Source of the DNA: a virus
Virus record (IMG/VR): IMGVR_UViG_3300006919_000139
Span: 1 to 39,672 of that record
Strand: one strand, 5' to 3'
Length of the DNA stretch: 39,672 nt
Shown here: piece after piece, positions 27,962 to 36,853 of the stretch
Numbering within the stretch: position 1 is the stretch's first letter
Layout of the letters: every line of letters begins with the position of its first letter
The notes under the pieces: model-generated
Seen by the model: only the letters and a program-made list of their open reading frames with translations
The model's database searches: none
Told to the model about the DNA's origin: nothing
Program-made: the position numbers and the translations under genes

Positions 27962-29115
27962 TATTCGACCTTTTGGATGGACCAGCCGGGAGGATTGTCG
28001 TTCATGGGTGCCGCGCCGGGACGGTTGCCGGGGCCGTGGATGATGTCGAGATAGACGTTCTCAAGCCGGTCAAGGTTCCGGTTGAACTGCTCCTTGCTCT
28101 GCGACTGCGCGAGGCTGCCGTAGACCGACTGCAACAAGTCCATTTCCTGATTGTTGACTGCCCCCAAGGCCCCGCCTGTAGGCGAAGAGTCGCGCATCTG
28201 CTGCAAGCGATCGAAGCCGATATTGGCTTTGATCGTGTCCAGGGTCGAGGAGAGGTCGGCGGCCGCCGAGCCGGGAATAACCGAAAGAAACGACCCTGCC
28301 CCGGTGGTGGGGATTGTCGATTCATTCGCCAGTTTCCTCGCACGGCGGATGTCTTCGACCACGATATTCGCGCTGGTCTTCTTCCGTGCGTCCTTCTCCG
28401 CCGCAGCCGCTTGCGCGCCCGCTTGCTCGGTCGCTGCCGGGCTGCCGGGAATCGGTTCCATGCTCATCGAGCCGTCCGGTCCGGGAACAAGGCGATAGCC
28501 GGGGGGGATGGTCCCCATGTTGCGGGCGTCGATGGATGTCTGGGCGCGGCTTGCCTCACCCTTGGCCTTCACATAGTCGAGATAGCTGCCGGGGAAGCCG
28601 TTCTGCTTGGCAAAATTGTACTCCGCCACCAGCGCCGGGTCGGATTGGGGCTTGGCATCGACGCCCGCAATCGGGTTGCCGTTGGCATCAAATCGCTGCT
28701 CGCCGGGGCCGAGGGTGAATCCCTGGGCCTCGGGAGACGCGATGCGCTTCATCAGGAGGCTGGACGCCATTTCCGCTGCCTGCGGGTTGTCCTTCTGCCC
28801 CAACAGCGCCGCCATCGCGCCTTCATAGCCCCCGGTCGGGTTCTGGTTGGGGGCGACCGACCCGGTGTCGGGGTCAACCCAAGGTTTGGCACTGGACCCG
28901 CCGACCAATGCTTGAACCATGGCCTTGAATTTTTCGTCCTTGTCTTCGTCCTGTCGGCGCAGGGAACCGGCGGTAAGCCCCGCAAGCGCACCTTGGCCGA
29001 GCCGCGCGAAACCCTCTCCGAGCGACTGCACCGGGGCCGTCGAAGCACCCTGCGCCAGAAGTTGGGCGAGGATGTCGCGCTGGCGCGGGTTCTGCTGAAC
29101 GAAGGTCTGAGGCAT
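27961..29115 (-). CDS. Internal virion/DNA-transfer protein
   Basis: 384 residues. It starts 'PQTFVQQNPRQRDILAQLLA'; a Gln/Ala-rich central linker is followed by the C-terminal 'IKANIGFDRLQQMRDSSPTG', 'GALGAVNNQEMDLLQSVYGS' and 'NRNLDRLENVYLDIIHGPGN', a block repeatedly seen in podovirus ejection proteins. It is predicted to be mostly helical and to work with the two neighbours. The named family was not confirmed. Confidence 0.75.
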   Translation of the reverse strand: MPQTFVQQNPRQRDILAQLLAQGASTAPVQSLGEGFARLGQGALAGLTAGSLRRQDEDKDEKFKAMVQALVGGSSAKPWVDPDTGSVAPNQNPTGGYEGAMAALLGQKDNPQAAEMASSLLMKRIASPEAQGFTLGPGEQRFDANGNPIAGVDAKPQSDPALVAEYNFAKQNGFPGSYLDYVKAKGEASRAQTSIDARNMGTIPPGYRLVPGPDGSMSMEPIPGSPAATEQAGAQAAAAEKDARKKTSANIVVEDIRRARKLANESTIPTTGAGSFLSVIPGSAAADLSSTLDTIKANIGFDRLQQMRDSSPTGGALGAVNNQEMDLLQSVYGSLAQSQSKEQFNRNLDRLENVYLDIIHGPGNRPGAAPMNDNPPGWSIQKVE

Positions 29116-29124
29116 CGTCTACTC

Positions 29125-30033
29125 CTAGAAGCCGAACAGCTTGCCGAAACCGCCGGCCGCGCCCGCGCCGCCCAGCGCGGAACCTCCGAGACCGAAGATC
29201 CCGCCCATCAAGGCGTTGTTCGACTGGCGCTGCTGGTTGTAATTGTTCAACTGCCCGGCATAGGCCGTGTTGATCGCCCCCATCACATCCGGCGCGGCCA
29301 TTTGATACTGCGAAACCGGGGCCGCCTGGGGGGACTGGAGGGCCGGAGACCCCTGCAGGAAGGCAGCGAGTTCATTGAACGGCTGCGCGCGTAGGGTTTG
29401 GGCCTCGTTGATGCCCTGTTGCCGCGCGCTCTGACCCAGGCCGAAGAGGCGGGACTGTTCCGCGCCTCCGGCCTGAATCGCTGCCAGGGATGCATCCGTG
29501 AGCGCCCGATTCTGGCTGTCTCCGAGCCGGTCCATTTCCGAGGCGTAGGCTTCCGAAGCCCCGCCTGCGGGACCGGCACCGGGAAGCCCCCTGGTGATGA
29601 GGTCCGTCTCCGTGCGGCGGCGCTGGCGGTCGAATTCCGGCCGCATCAGGTTCAAGGCGCGGTCGTATGTAGCCTGCTCGACCTTCTGGCGGTCGCCGGA
29701 GAAATCCCCGACCCCCGGAGCCTGGGGAATGCCATCGAAGGACAGGGGATCGGTCGCAATCTGCCCCGTGCGCTGATTCGCCAGATTGCCCAAGGCAATG
29801 GCGATCTGATTTTGAAGGTCGAGTTGCTGCTGCTGCGCCGGGGCAAGGTTGATGTTCTGTGTCCGGTCGGGCGAACCGATCTCGCCCGTGAAATTCACGG
29901 AGCCATAGGGCGTGTTCTGGTTGATCTGGTTGACCCGCGCGGATTCGTAGATCGCGTCCTTGTTCGCGGCGGCCTGGGCATTCACCGAGGCGGACGGATC
30001 AGGCGGCGGAGGCGCTTTGCTGCTTTTGCCCAT
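29125..30033 (-). CDS. Internal virion/ejection-associated protein
   Basis: 302 residues. The N-terminus 'SKAPPPPDPSASVNAQAAAN' and 'VNQINQNTPYGSVNFTG' is a well known podovirus signature found next to ejection proteins. A Gln/Arg-rich helical middle follows, and a Gly-rich hydrophobic C-terminus ('GGIFGLGGSALGGAGAAGGF') may enter the membrane. ATG 30033 is preferred because it gives the conserved MGKSSKAPPPPDP start. It overlaps the acetyltransferase by 35 nt. Confidence 0.8.
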   Translation of the reverse strand: MGKSSKAPPPPDPSASVNAQAAANKDAIYESARVNQINQNTPYGSVNFTGEIGSPDRTQNINLAPAQQQQLDLQNQIAIALGNLANQRTGQIATDPLSFDGIPQAPGVGDFSGDRQKVEQATYDRALNLMRPEFDRQRRRTETDLITRGLPGAGPAGGASEAYASEMDRLGDSQNRALTDASLAAIQAGGAEQSRLFGLGQSARQQGINEAQTLRAQPFNELAAFLQGSPALQSPQAAPVSQYQMAAPDVMGAINTAYAGQLNNYNQQRQSNNALMGGIFGLGGSALGGAGAAGGFGKLFGF

Positions 30034-30451
30034 GGTTCCTCGCAAACTTTCTGTCTTCGGAGAGAAGGCCGTAAATCATCGCGTCCTGGCGGCCGAAGCC
30101 CCTGCGGGCCACGCCTTCCATTTTGAAACCGATGCCTTCGAGCAGCTTTCGGACGCGCTTGTTCTTCCGCTCGCACAAGGCCGTGACGCGGGAACAGCCG
30201 ATTGAGAACGGGTAATCGAGAATGCCGGCGATGTTGGATCGCGTGGCCCATCTCGCGCTTTCAGCCGCGAAGCTGATCTGGATATCCGGCCCCGAATAGG
30301 CGTGAAACACCGCCCCGGCGATCAGGCGGCGGCCCTCCGCCACGCCGATTGCCCGGAACGGCCGCCATCCTTCTGAAGTCCCAACCGCCGGTATTCGCCT
30401 CGCCACCCACTCCCCAACCAAGTCATCGAGGCCGTGAACGAGTTCAGACAT
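29999..30451 (-). CDS. GNAT-type N-acetyltransferase-like protein
   Basis: 150 residues. 'FRAIGVAEGRRLIAGAVFHA', 'AILDYPFSI'-like beta strands and 'KRVRKLLEGIGFKMEGVARR' with 'QDAMIYGLLSED' give the GNAT outline (acetyl-CoA fold with the RimJ-like GFk.EGv.R....QDailygm ending). Single-copy GNATs are frequent in podovirus tail operons but their targets are unknown. It overlaps the tail hub gene by 8 nt. Confidence 0.78.
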   Translation of the reverse strand: MSELVHGLDDLVGEWVARRIPAVGTSEGWRPFRAIGVAEGRRLIAGAVFHAYSGPDIQISFAAESARWATRSNIAGILDYPFSIGCSRVTALCERKNKRVRKLLEGIGFKMEGVARRGFGRQDAMIYGLLSEDRKFARNHGQKQQSASAA

Positions 30452-31979
30452 AGCCGCCCGGCTCGTAGAGAATGTCGGTCGAGTACCAGCGCACCTGCTG
30501 GACGTTGGTCGAGGTGCGAATCCGAACCGAGGCCGAATAGCCGATATTCGCGGCGGTCTGCCACGGCTTCTGGATTTCCAGACCCTCGGCCCAGGGGTCA
30601 ACGTCCCATGTCGCATCGTCCCAGACCGCGCCTTCGGTCGTGATCGAAGACGCTTCGAAGGTCGGGATATCGGCGTCGAAATCCACACCCAGGCCCAGGC
30701 GGATGGGCAAATTGCCATCGGCGGCCACGACAGGGCGATACATGGTAAACCGCTTCAACCGGCCCCTGGCGCGCATGTAATCGTAAGCGGTCTGGGCATC
30801 GCCCTCGATGTTCGAGCCTTCGTCACCGAATCCGGTGTCGGCCTTCTTGACCTTGCCGTCGATGCCGCCGAAATACAGATCATCGCCGTAGACCGCCCAG
30901 CAGATGCCGTTGAGGCCCTTGAACCGGCACCACGCCCCCGTGGCCGTGTTCACCACGTATTGGTGGTAGAGGGTCGAGGCCACGACGGGCACGTTGAACA
31001 GCGCCATGGTCCCCTTGGGATAGAGGATGGGCTGCCAACCGAACGTGGACTTGTAATCGCGCACGGCGTCGTTGACCGCGCCGACGATGGCGTCCGAAAG
31101 CGCCGCGCTCTTCGCCCCCCTCCCGAACCGGAGAAAGGGGGAAAGAGGGACGAATCCATCGGCGGTGATAACCGCGAGCTCCGCCCCCAGGCGCAGAAGA
31201 CAGCGCCGGCCAACGGGAGCGCCGATATAGAAGGTTCCGATCAGGGACCACGCCGTCGCGTCTCCGGGGTCTGTCCCCGCATAAACGATGACGCTTCCCG
31301 TCTCCATAACGAAGACGATGCGGTCGTCCGGGCCATCGCCACCGTCTCCGGTCATCGTCCCGATCGCCATGAGGTCGCCGCCCTGGCTGTGGACGTTGGC
31401 GAGGTTGAATTCGGTCAAAGTTCCCGAGATCGAATTCAGGCCCCCGTACCAGAAGGAGGCGCTGTTGTTCTCGGCAAAGAACAGGCGGTTCTTGAAGGCC
31501 GCGACATTGACCAGATCCGTCGCCGTCAACCCGCTTCCGGTAAAGGTCGTGGTCGAGAGCGTGCCGTTGTATTTCCTCGGCGTGTCGGCCCCGTTGACCA
31601 TGATGAGATAGGAGTTGAAATTGACGCCCTGCCAGCGGTTATTGGTCAGGGACGAAGCGAGCGCCGCCCCCACCGCACCCGAAGACGAGGCGTCGTAAAT
31701 CGCGTCATTGCCGAAGGCGAGCAGCTTTTCCGTGCCGCCGCTGTTGTAAACCAGCAGCGATTCCACATCGCCCGAACCGATTCCCGTTGCATGAACGGCG
31801 GAACCCTTGCGAAGCCCGACATAGCCCTCTTGGGGGAAGTAGTTGTCGAGAACCACCGCATAGCCGGGGTCCATCCCGTCCAGGCCGTCGCGGGCGTTCC
31901 AGCCCTTCACAGGGGCGCGGATCGAATGCCCTCGCGCCGTCGCTTGGGCGGCGGTGTTCTTACGGAGAGGGGCGAGCAT
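30444..31979 (-). CDS. Tail hub/nozzle protein (P22 gp10-like position)
   Basis: 511 residues, all-beta in appearance, with many 'LLVYNSGGTEKLLAFGND' and 'FKNRLFFAENNSASFWYGG'-type strand repeats, as in beta-propeller nozzles. 'VVLDNYFPQEGYVGLRKGSA' is a recurrent motif near the N-terminus of podovirus tail proteins. It plugs and stabilises packaged DNA below the portal. Start and stop abut the neighbours exactly. Confidence 0.75.
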   Translation of the reverse strand: MLAPLRKNTAAQATARGHSIRAPVKGWNARDGLDGMDPGYAVVLDNYFPQEGYVGLRKGSAVHATGIGSGDVESLLVYNSGGTEKLLAFGNDAIYDASSSGAVGAALASSLTNNRWQGVNFNSYLIMVNGADTPRKYNGTLSTTTFTGSGLTATDLVNVAAFKNRLFFAENNSASFWYGGLNSISGTLTEFNLANVHSQGGDLMAIGTMTGDGGDGPDDRIVFVMETGSVIVYAGTDPGDATAWSLIGTFYIGAPVGRRCLLRLGAELAVITADGFVPLSPFLRFGRGAKSAALSDAIVGAVNDAVRDYKSTFGWQPILYPKGTMALFNVPVVASTLYHQYVVNTATGAWCRFKGLNGICWAVYGDDLYFGGIDGKVKKADTGFGDEGSNIEGDAQTAYDYMRARGRLKRFTMYRPVVAADGNLPIRLGLGVDFDADIPTFEASSITTEGAVWDDATWDVDPWAEGLEIQKPWQTAANIGYSASVRIRTSTNVQQVRWYSTDILYEPGGYV

Positions 31980-33248
31980 CTAGTATTTGTCCTGCTGACC
32001 GGAACCAACGACAGACGCGCCCAACAGACCGGCCCCGGCTACCCCGGCGAGGAGGTCGGCGCTGCCCTTCTTGGAGGGGTCGAACTTGGCGAACTTGGAG
32101 CGGATGTTGGCGGGGTTGAGAACGGCGATCTGATCGCTCGGGCCGATTCCCCGCAGACCCTCATCAACGCGCTTAAATCGAATTGTGTCGTAACCCTGTT
32201 CCTTCGCCTCACGGATGATCGCGGAAAACAGATCGGAGTTGTAAAAGGGAACTGTGACGACCTTCTGCTTGCCGGGCTTAATGAGAGCTGGGACCACGTT
32301 GGCCCCGTTAAATACGCTGCCCACAACATCATCCGCAGACGCTATATCTGCGAAGTGGCTCGCCAAGGCAGGGTCCGGCGTAAACCACGACGCAGCCTCG
32401 TTATCGCCACCTGCGGCGCGCTTGGGCGGGGTCGGAGAGAACTCGGCAAAGTCTGTCCCTCTCCCGCTATACATCGTCTCGTTTAGGTCGAACCCCATCC
32501 CCTTCGCCCTCGCCATACGGGAGGCTTCGTCTAGGGGGAGGGGGTCTACAAACCGCGACTGGATGTTCTCGGGATTCCCGACAACTCTCACCAGATGCTC
32601 GCCATCCGATCCTGCATTGGGGTGGTAGAACTCGACATAATCCAACCCCTCGTCCTTCATTATTTGCGCGGCAACAGCATCCGGGGCCATGTCATCCATC
32701 AGGGCGTCGATAATTTCCTCATCAATGCTTCGCCCCTTCATATCCTTGGCCATCTTGGCGGGCATTACGTTCGCGGCCTCGCCCGTGTTTGTCAGCGCAG
32801 ACCCCTGCGAATAACGCCCCGCCTGGTTCGGGTCTGTTGTCCACATGGTATTCTCGCGCAATGGGTGGTCGCCGGAGACGCCCCGATACCACTCATCGCT
32901 GCCAAATGCCTTCCCAACCGCCCGCCCCGCCTTCGCCACGTTCTCCGTCCCAAGGGCCATCGCAAGCGGGTTGTCGGCCTTCGCCATCAACTGATCGACC
33001 AGCGGCGCGCCCTGTTGGCGCAGCGCATCCACTTGACGCTCGTTCGCCATGATCTGACGGTCGGCGGGCTGCATCCCCAATAGCCCCGCAAGGCCGCCCT
33101 GCTGGTAGAAATCGGACACCGCGCCGCCCGCCTGCTTGGCCTTGTCCATCATGGCTTGGGCGAGGCGGTCCACAGCAGACGGCTCCGGCGGCATGGTCGG
33201 GACAGCCGCGCCGAATGCATTTCCCCGGCGCAGCATCAGAGGCTCCAA
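31980..33248 (-). CDS. Tandem ADP-ribosyltransferase-like virion-region protein
   Basis: 422 residues. Two copies of one domain are visible. Copy 1 (about 118-235) has WYRGV, WTTDP, ANVMPAKM, EGLDYVEF and GNPENIQSRF. Copy 2 (about 257-390) has MYSGR, WFTPDP, ANVVPALI, QGYDTIRFKR and NPANIRSKF. This order (Y-R/S-G, then the F/WTxDP-A strand, then G-D-x-I/V and an NP-x-NIxS ending) is typical of polyvalent-type ADP-ribosyltransferases. The C-terminus (396-417) is Gly/Ala-rich and hydrophobic, like an ejection segment. The gene lies between head-tail and tail hub genes. Enzyme activity is inferred; a clear catalytic Glu was not assigned. Confidence 0.62.
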   Translation of the reverse strand: MEPLMLRRGNAFGAAVPTMPPEPSAVDRLAQAMMDKAKQAGGAVSDFYQQGGLAGLLGMQPADRQIMANERQVDALRQQGAPLVDQLMAKADNPLAMALGTENVAKAGRAVGKAFGSDEWYRGVSGDHPLRENTMWTTDPNQAGRYSQGSALTNTGEAANVMPAKMAKDMKGRSIDEEIIDALMDDMAPDAVAAQIMKDEGLDYVEFYHPNAGSDGEHLVRVVGNPENIQSRFVDPLPLDEASRMARAKGMGFDLNETMYSGRGTDFAEFSPTPPKRAAGGDNEAASWFTPDPALASHFADIASADDVVGSVFNGANVVPALIKPGKQKVVTVPFYNSDLFSAIIREAKEQGYDTIRFKRVDEGLRGIGPSDQIAVLNPANIRSKFAKFDPSKKGSADLLAGVAGAGLLGASVVGSGQQDKY

Positions 33249-33943
33249 CTGCCCTCGGGAACGCGCACGGTCGGGCGGATATCCGTCACGCTGGAATCGG
33301 TGTGGAGGGTCTGCCTCGGAACGTCCCGCGACAGCGCGTCATGGACCCGGTATTCGTATTCCCGGAACGGCTCGCTGTAGTCCAGACCTCGGGATTGGAG
33401 ATAGCGCCAGCGCAGGCCCAATTCCAACAGGCTTTCGTCCAATATCCCGGTGTCGTCATCCGCCGCCCAGGCCGTCTGACCCACAGACCCCGAGGATTGG
33501 CACCATTCCGTGGACTGGTACTCGAGGGCGATGGTTTCACCCGCAGGGGGGACGGGGCTGAGAAGCAGATTGCCGCCTCTGATCCTGAAATCGTAGTACG
33601 GGCCGGCCACGATCTGCGCCTTGCGCGCCTGCCACTGCTGCGGCCCGATATCGCCCCCCAACGAGTCCTGCTGGGTGCGGTTCCAGGGTGTGGCAGAGAT
33701 GATCCAGGCCACATCGTCGCCGATGATGGAAGAGACGGCACCCTGGTTCTCCACTGCCGTCGTGGTATGCGTGGCCTCTTTCGTCAGGACTTGCCACCGG
33801 CCCCGCCTTGCGAGGGACTTGCCGTCCATGTTCGAGAGCGCAAGCAGGGTTCTCACGGTCTGATCCGTCGAGGACACGACGGCGGAGGGGCGGGGCAGGC
33901 CCACCACATCCGCGACGTTCTGAACAACCGTGAGAAGGGTCAT
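33236..33943 (-). CDS. Head-tail adaptor (P22 gp4-like position)
   Basis: 235 residues. The C-terminal 'DESLLELGLRWRYLQSRGLD' and 'FREYEYRVHDALSRDVPRQT' are a conserved podovirus block. The middle is beta-rich ('YDFRIRGGNLLLSPVPPAGE'). It is placed directly before the tail hub genes and is likely to complete the head-tail connection. The start ATG 33943 follows the previous stop directly (TAAATG), and the 3' end overlaps the ART-like gene by 13 nt. Confidence 0.75.
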   Translation of the reverse strand: MTLLTVVQNVADVVGLPRPSAVVSSTDQTVRTLLALSNMDGKSLARRGRWQVLTKEATHTTTAVENQGAVSSIIGDDVAWIISATPWNRTQQDSLGGDIGPQQWQARKAQIVAGPYYDFRIRGGNLLLSPVPPAGETIALEYQSTEWCQSSGSVGQTAWAADDDTGILDESLLELGLRWRYLQSRGLDYSEPFREYEYRVHDALSRDVPRQTLHTDSSVTDIRPTVRVPEGSWSL

Positions 33944-34558
33944 TTACGCGGCTTTCTTTCGGGTGCGCTTGCGCGAGGTCTCGGCCAGGACATCGGGGTC
34001 TTGGTCGTTCAACTGCGCGCGCAGGGATTCGATGGTGCGGTCCTTCTGCTCCATCTCGTCTTTCAGGGTCTCGACAAGACGTTCGAGCTTGTTCAGCTTT
34101 TCCGTGGCCTTGCCCGAGCCGTCTGCCGTGGTGAGCCAGGTCTGCGCCTTCTGCTGCAACGCCCTCGCCCCCATGCCGATGCGTTCCAGAGCCGAATCGG
34201 AACAGGTCGCGAGGTCTTCGACGGTGCGGATTTCGGCCCGCAGGCACATCTCGGCCTGAGCGGGGGAGATGGGCGGCCAATCCTTGATCGGAGTGCCTTC
34301 CAGCGGCGCTTCCCGGCCTTCGAGGAAAGCGTCATAAGCGCCCTTGTAGTGGCCGTAGAAATTGTCGGTGCGCTTCTTCCGCAGCCATTCCTCGGCCACG
34401 GCCTCGATGACGAGATTGCCGCCCGGCGGCGTCACGACGACGTAGACCACATCCTTCGCGACGTAATGCCCGGCCTCGATGGACGCTTCGCGATCCTCGA
34501 CGGCTCGGGTCTGGAATTCGATATAGACCGGGCGTTCGTCTTCGACGGGGTTCAGCAT
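33944..34558 (-). CDS. Hypothetical head-tail region protein with HhH-like and coiled-coil parts
   Basis: 204 residues. 'VYIEFQTRAVEDREASIEAG' is beta-rich, then 'IRTVEDLATCSDSALERIGM' resembles a helix-hairpin-helix, then a coiled coil ('KATEKLNKLERLVETLKDEM'), and the last residues are basic (RKRTRKKAA). ATG 34558 has AAGGAG spaced 5 nt upstream and is preferred to the longer frame. Its role in the virion is unknown. Confidence 0.7.
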   Translation of the reverse strand: MLNPVEDERPVYIEFQTRAVEDREASIEAGHYVAKDVVYVVVTPPGGNLVIEAVAEEWLRKKRTDNFYGHYKGAYDAFLEGREAPLEGTPIKDWPPISPAQAEMCLRAEIRTVEDLATCSDSALERIGMGARALQQKAQTWLTTADGSGKATEKLNKLERLVETLKDEMEQKDRTIESLRAQLNDQDPDVLAETSRKRTRKKAA

Positions 34559-35346
34559 GAAATCTCCTTGTTTTTCCACATCCAGGGCAAAAGCCCGTCA
34601 CCGTGGGCCTCGACCCGGCAGCCCTGGGCTTCAAGCCCGAGAGCCGCGTCCATGAAATGCCGGGCCTGCCAAGCCAGCGGCCAATTGGTCAGAAACCCCC
34701 GCCCCGCGTGAGCGACCGTGAAGGCGTCGTCTGGGGTCGATTTCCCGCTGGCATGTGTCCGCCCTTCGGAGAAGGACGAATCGCAGCCATATAGGTGCAT
34801 TTCCCGGTATCCGAGCCTGTAGCCCACGCTCATCGCCCTCAAAGCGGCGGTGGAACCGCCTCTGAGCAAGGTGGCCGTGGGGTAGTGCTTTAAAACCACA
34901 GGCGCGATATCGACTTCCGGCGTCGAGCAATGCCAGAGCCACACCCCATAGCCCTTGAGGCTATCGAACAAGCCGGGGTCGCATTGCGAGGCCAGGAAAT
35001 ACGAAACCCTTGCCTGGGGCGTCAGAACCGTTGTGGGCCGGGCGTCCATGCAGACGCAGGCATCGAAACCGATGCCGTGATTAACCAAGAGATCGTGGGC
35101 GCCTTTGATTGCGCAAATCGTCGCGTTCTTATGGCTTTGAATATCGTCAAACGAATCGGGCAGGGACGGGCCATCGGCCGCGATCACCCAAACCCCTGAA
35201 TGGGAGTCCTTCACGACTTCATGCAGGCCGCGCCCGCAGTTGATGTCGATGTTTCTGAGGATATGCGCGGTCGGGACGTTGCCGCGCGTCTCCCGGTTGG
35301 AAAGAAGCGGGCGGAGGTCTCCCCCCGCCCGCACATCCGGCGTCAC
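34552..35346 (-). CDS. DUF115/MptE-like domain protein
   Basis: 264 residues. 'SGVWVIAADGPSLPDSFDDI', 'CAIKGAHDLLVNHGI', 'DACVCMDARPTTV' and 'EMHLYGCDSSFSEGRTH' follow the DUF115 (6-hydroxymethylpterin pyrophosphokinase MptE-like) layout, a fold shared with some glycosyltransferases. In phage operons it is often beside capsid or decoration genes, and virion glycosylation is a reasonable guess. It starts with GTG at 35346, one base shared with the preceding TAG, without a good ribosome site. Confidence 0.7.
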   Translation of the reverse strand: MTPDVRAGGDLRPLLSNRETRGNVPTAHILRNIDINCGRGLHEVVKDSHSGVWVIAADGPSLPDSFDDIQSHKNATICAIKGAHDLLVNHGIGFDACVCMDARPTTVLTPQARVSYFLASQCDPGLFDSLKGYGVWLWHCSTPEVDIAPVVLKHYPTATLLRGGSTAALRAMSVGYRLGYREMHLYGCDSSFSEGRTHASGKSTPDDAFTVAHAGRGFLTNWPLAWQARHFMDAALGLEAQGCRVEAHGDGLLPWMWKNKEISC

Positions 35347-35840
35347 TAGCCGGCGTTCGAGTTGTTATCGACCCAGGGCCGCGCGATCTCGACCTCGACC
35401 ACGCCGGAATCGGCGACCGAAGAGGCCGCGGACTTGGCGTTGTTGACGAGGTCGCCCGCAACCGAGGTGTCATCGACGGCACCCGCCGTGCCGGTGATCC
35501 AGAGCTGGGCGTTCTCGGCGCATCCCGTCAGGCACTTGGCCGTCGGGTGCTTGCCGTGAATCATATACCAGCCGTACTGGCTCGCGACGTTCGCGGCCAT
35601 GGCGATGGCAACGGGGCCGATCGCATTGGCGGCGAGCCGCGTGGTCGAGAAATCGTCGGGATTGTAGGTGACGAAATCCCCGGCCGCCGTGGACGCCACG
35701 CCCAGCAGATAGATGAACTCCGCCGACCCGTAGGTGGGGTCGGTGGCGCGCACGATCTTGCCAAGTTCGTGGTTCTGGGTGGTGCCGGTGTCGGTGATGC
35801 CCTGAGAGCCGATCAGGGGGTCGGAAATATGCCAGGCCAT
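35346..35840 (-). CDS. Capsid decoration-like protein
   Basis: 164 residues, directly after the capsid gene. 'GTTQNHELGKIVRATDPTYG', 'FIYLLGVASTAAGDFVTYNP' and 'MAANVASQYGWYMIHGKHPT' show a beta-barrel type sequence seen in podovirus head decoration proteins. There are two Cys in 'KCLTGC'. The name is inferred from position and composition. Confidence 0.68.
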   Translation of the reverse strand: MAWHISDPLIGSQGITDTGTTQNHELGKIVRATDPTYGSAEFIYLLGVASTAAGDFVTYNPDDFSTTRLAANAIGPVAIAMAANVASQYGWYMIHGKHPTAKCLTGCAENAQLWITGTAGAVDDTSVAGDLVNNAKSAASSVADSGVVEVEIARPWVDNNSNAG

Positions 35841-35849
35841 GATGCCCTC

Positions 35850-36827
35850 CTAAGCCTTGAGGACGCCCTGCAACGAGCGATTGCTCGTCACAAGATTGCC
35901 CTGCCAGATGATGGGGATGACGACCGCGTCCTGGTTGATCGCGCGCATTTCCGGCACCTCCGCCCAGTCGGCGTCCTGGTGGACCACCATCTTGAGGAAG
36001 TCGGTGTTGAGGAAATACATGTGAGCATCCGGCATACCGGAGGCGGACGAGTCGTAAACGACATCGGCCGTCTTGTACTTCAGCGTGATGAAACCGCCCT
36101 GCGCCTTCTCCTGGTTGTCCGTGTACCGCTTGAGATCGGTCAGGGATTCCTCGTAGTAGGTGAAGTAGGTGTCATCGGCCATGATGAGGTCCGGGGCGTC
36201 CGAACCGCGCGTCAGGGCCAGCCAAAGCGGCAGCATGAGGCTCTGGATCGTGCCTTTCGCCGGGGTGATCGACCCGCCGCCCTGAAGGGGCGAGGCCGCC
36301 GACTGCACAATGTTCTTCCAGAACGTATAGGTGCTGGAGACGATGCCGCCGACCGTGCCGGTGCCGGCGTCAGCGACAAGGGCCTGAAGGCCGTTGACCT
36401 GATTCGACGCGCTGCCGTCGGAATAGACATCCGCCGCCATGTTGTTGCGCGCCGTCCGCATGGCGTTGGTCATGCGGGCCTTCGCCAGATTCACGATCTG
36501 GTTCTTGCCGGAGTTCTGGCGCAGTTCGCGACCGGACGCGGTGACATGGACCGCCGCCTGCTTCCAGTCGAACTTGGCCGCCGACAGAACGTCGGACGCC
36601 TGCACGTTCAGCGTGTCGTATCCCGAGTAACGCTGATAGGTGCTGTTCTCGGCGTAGTCCAGCGGCTCGACGATCTCGTAGCCGCCATCGACTTTCTCGG
36701 TGCGCTTGCGCTGGCCGAGGCGGCGCAGCAAAGCGTTGTGTTCGGAGACGTTGTCCGCGATCGCGCGGGGATGCCGGCGAAGCGTGGTGGTGACGATCTC
36801 CGTGAAGGTGCTGTTGGGGGAGGTCAT
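35850..36827 (-). CDS. Major capsid protein
   Basis: 325 residues. It begins 'TSPNSTFTEIVTTTLRRHPR', then 'NVSEHNALLRRLGQRKRTEK', a block typical of this podovirus capsid family. 'QASDVLSAAKFDWKQAAVHV' and 'YFTYYEESLTDLKRYTDNQE' are the E-loop and P-domain-like parts. It is flanked by scaffold and decoration genes. No delta-domain or protease partner is seen, so the scaffold is the separate gene upstream. Confidence 0.88.
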   Translation of the reverse strand: MTSPNSTFTEIVTTTLRRHPRAIADNVSEHNALLRRLGQRKRTEKVDGGYEIVEPLDYAENSTYQRYSGYDTLNVQASDVLSAAKFDWKQAAVHVTASGRELRQNSGKNQIVNLAKARMTNAMRTARNNMAADVYSDGSASNQVNGLQALVADAGTGTVGGIVSSTYTFWKNIVQSAASPLQGGGSITPAKGTIQSLMLPLWLALTRGSDAPDLIMADDTYFTYYEESLTDLKRYTDNQEKAQGGFITLKYKTADVVYDSSASGMPDAHMYFLNTDFLKMVVHQDADWAEVPEMRAINQDAVVIPIIWQGNLVTSNRSLQGVLKA

Positions 36828-36853
36828 GGCCTCTCTCCTTCACAATGGGGTTG

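Noticed and set aside
27973-29394. Plus-strand frame of 473 codons
   Set aside because: It is antisense to two ejection-protein genes, with Arg/Gly-rich, unordered composition.
30960-32486. Plus-strand frame of 508 codons
   Set aside because: It is antisense to the hub and ART-like genes, whose frames have recognisable motifs.
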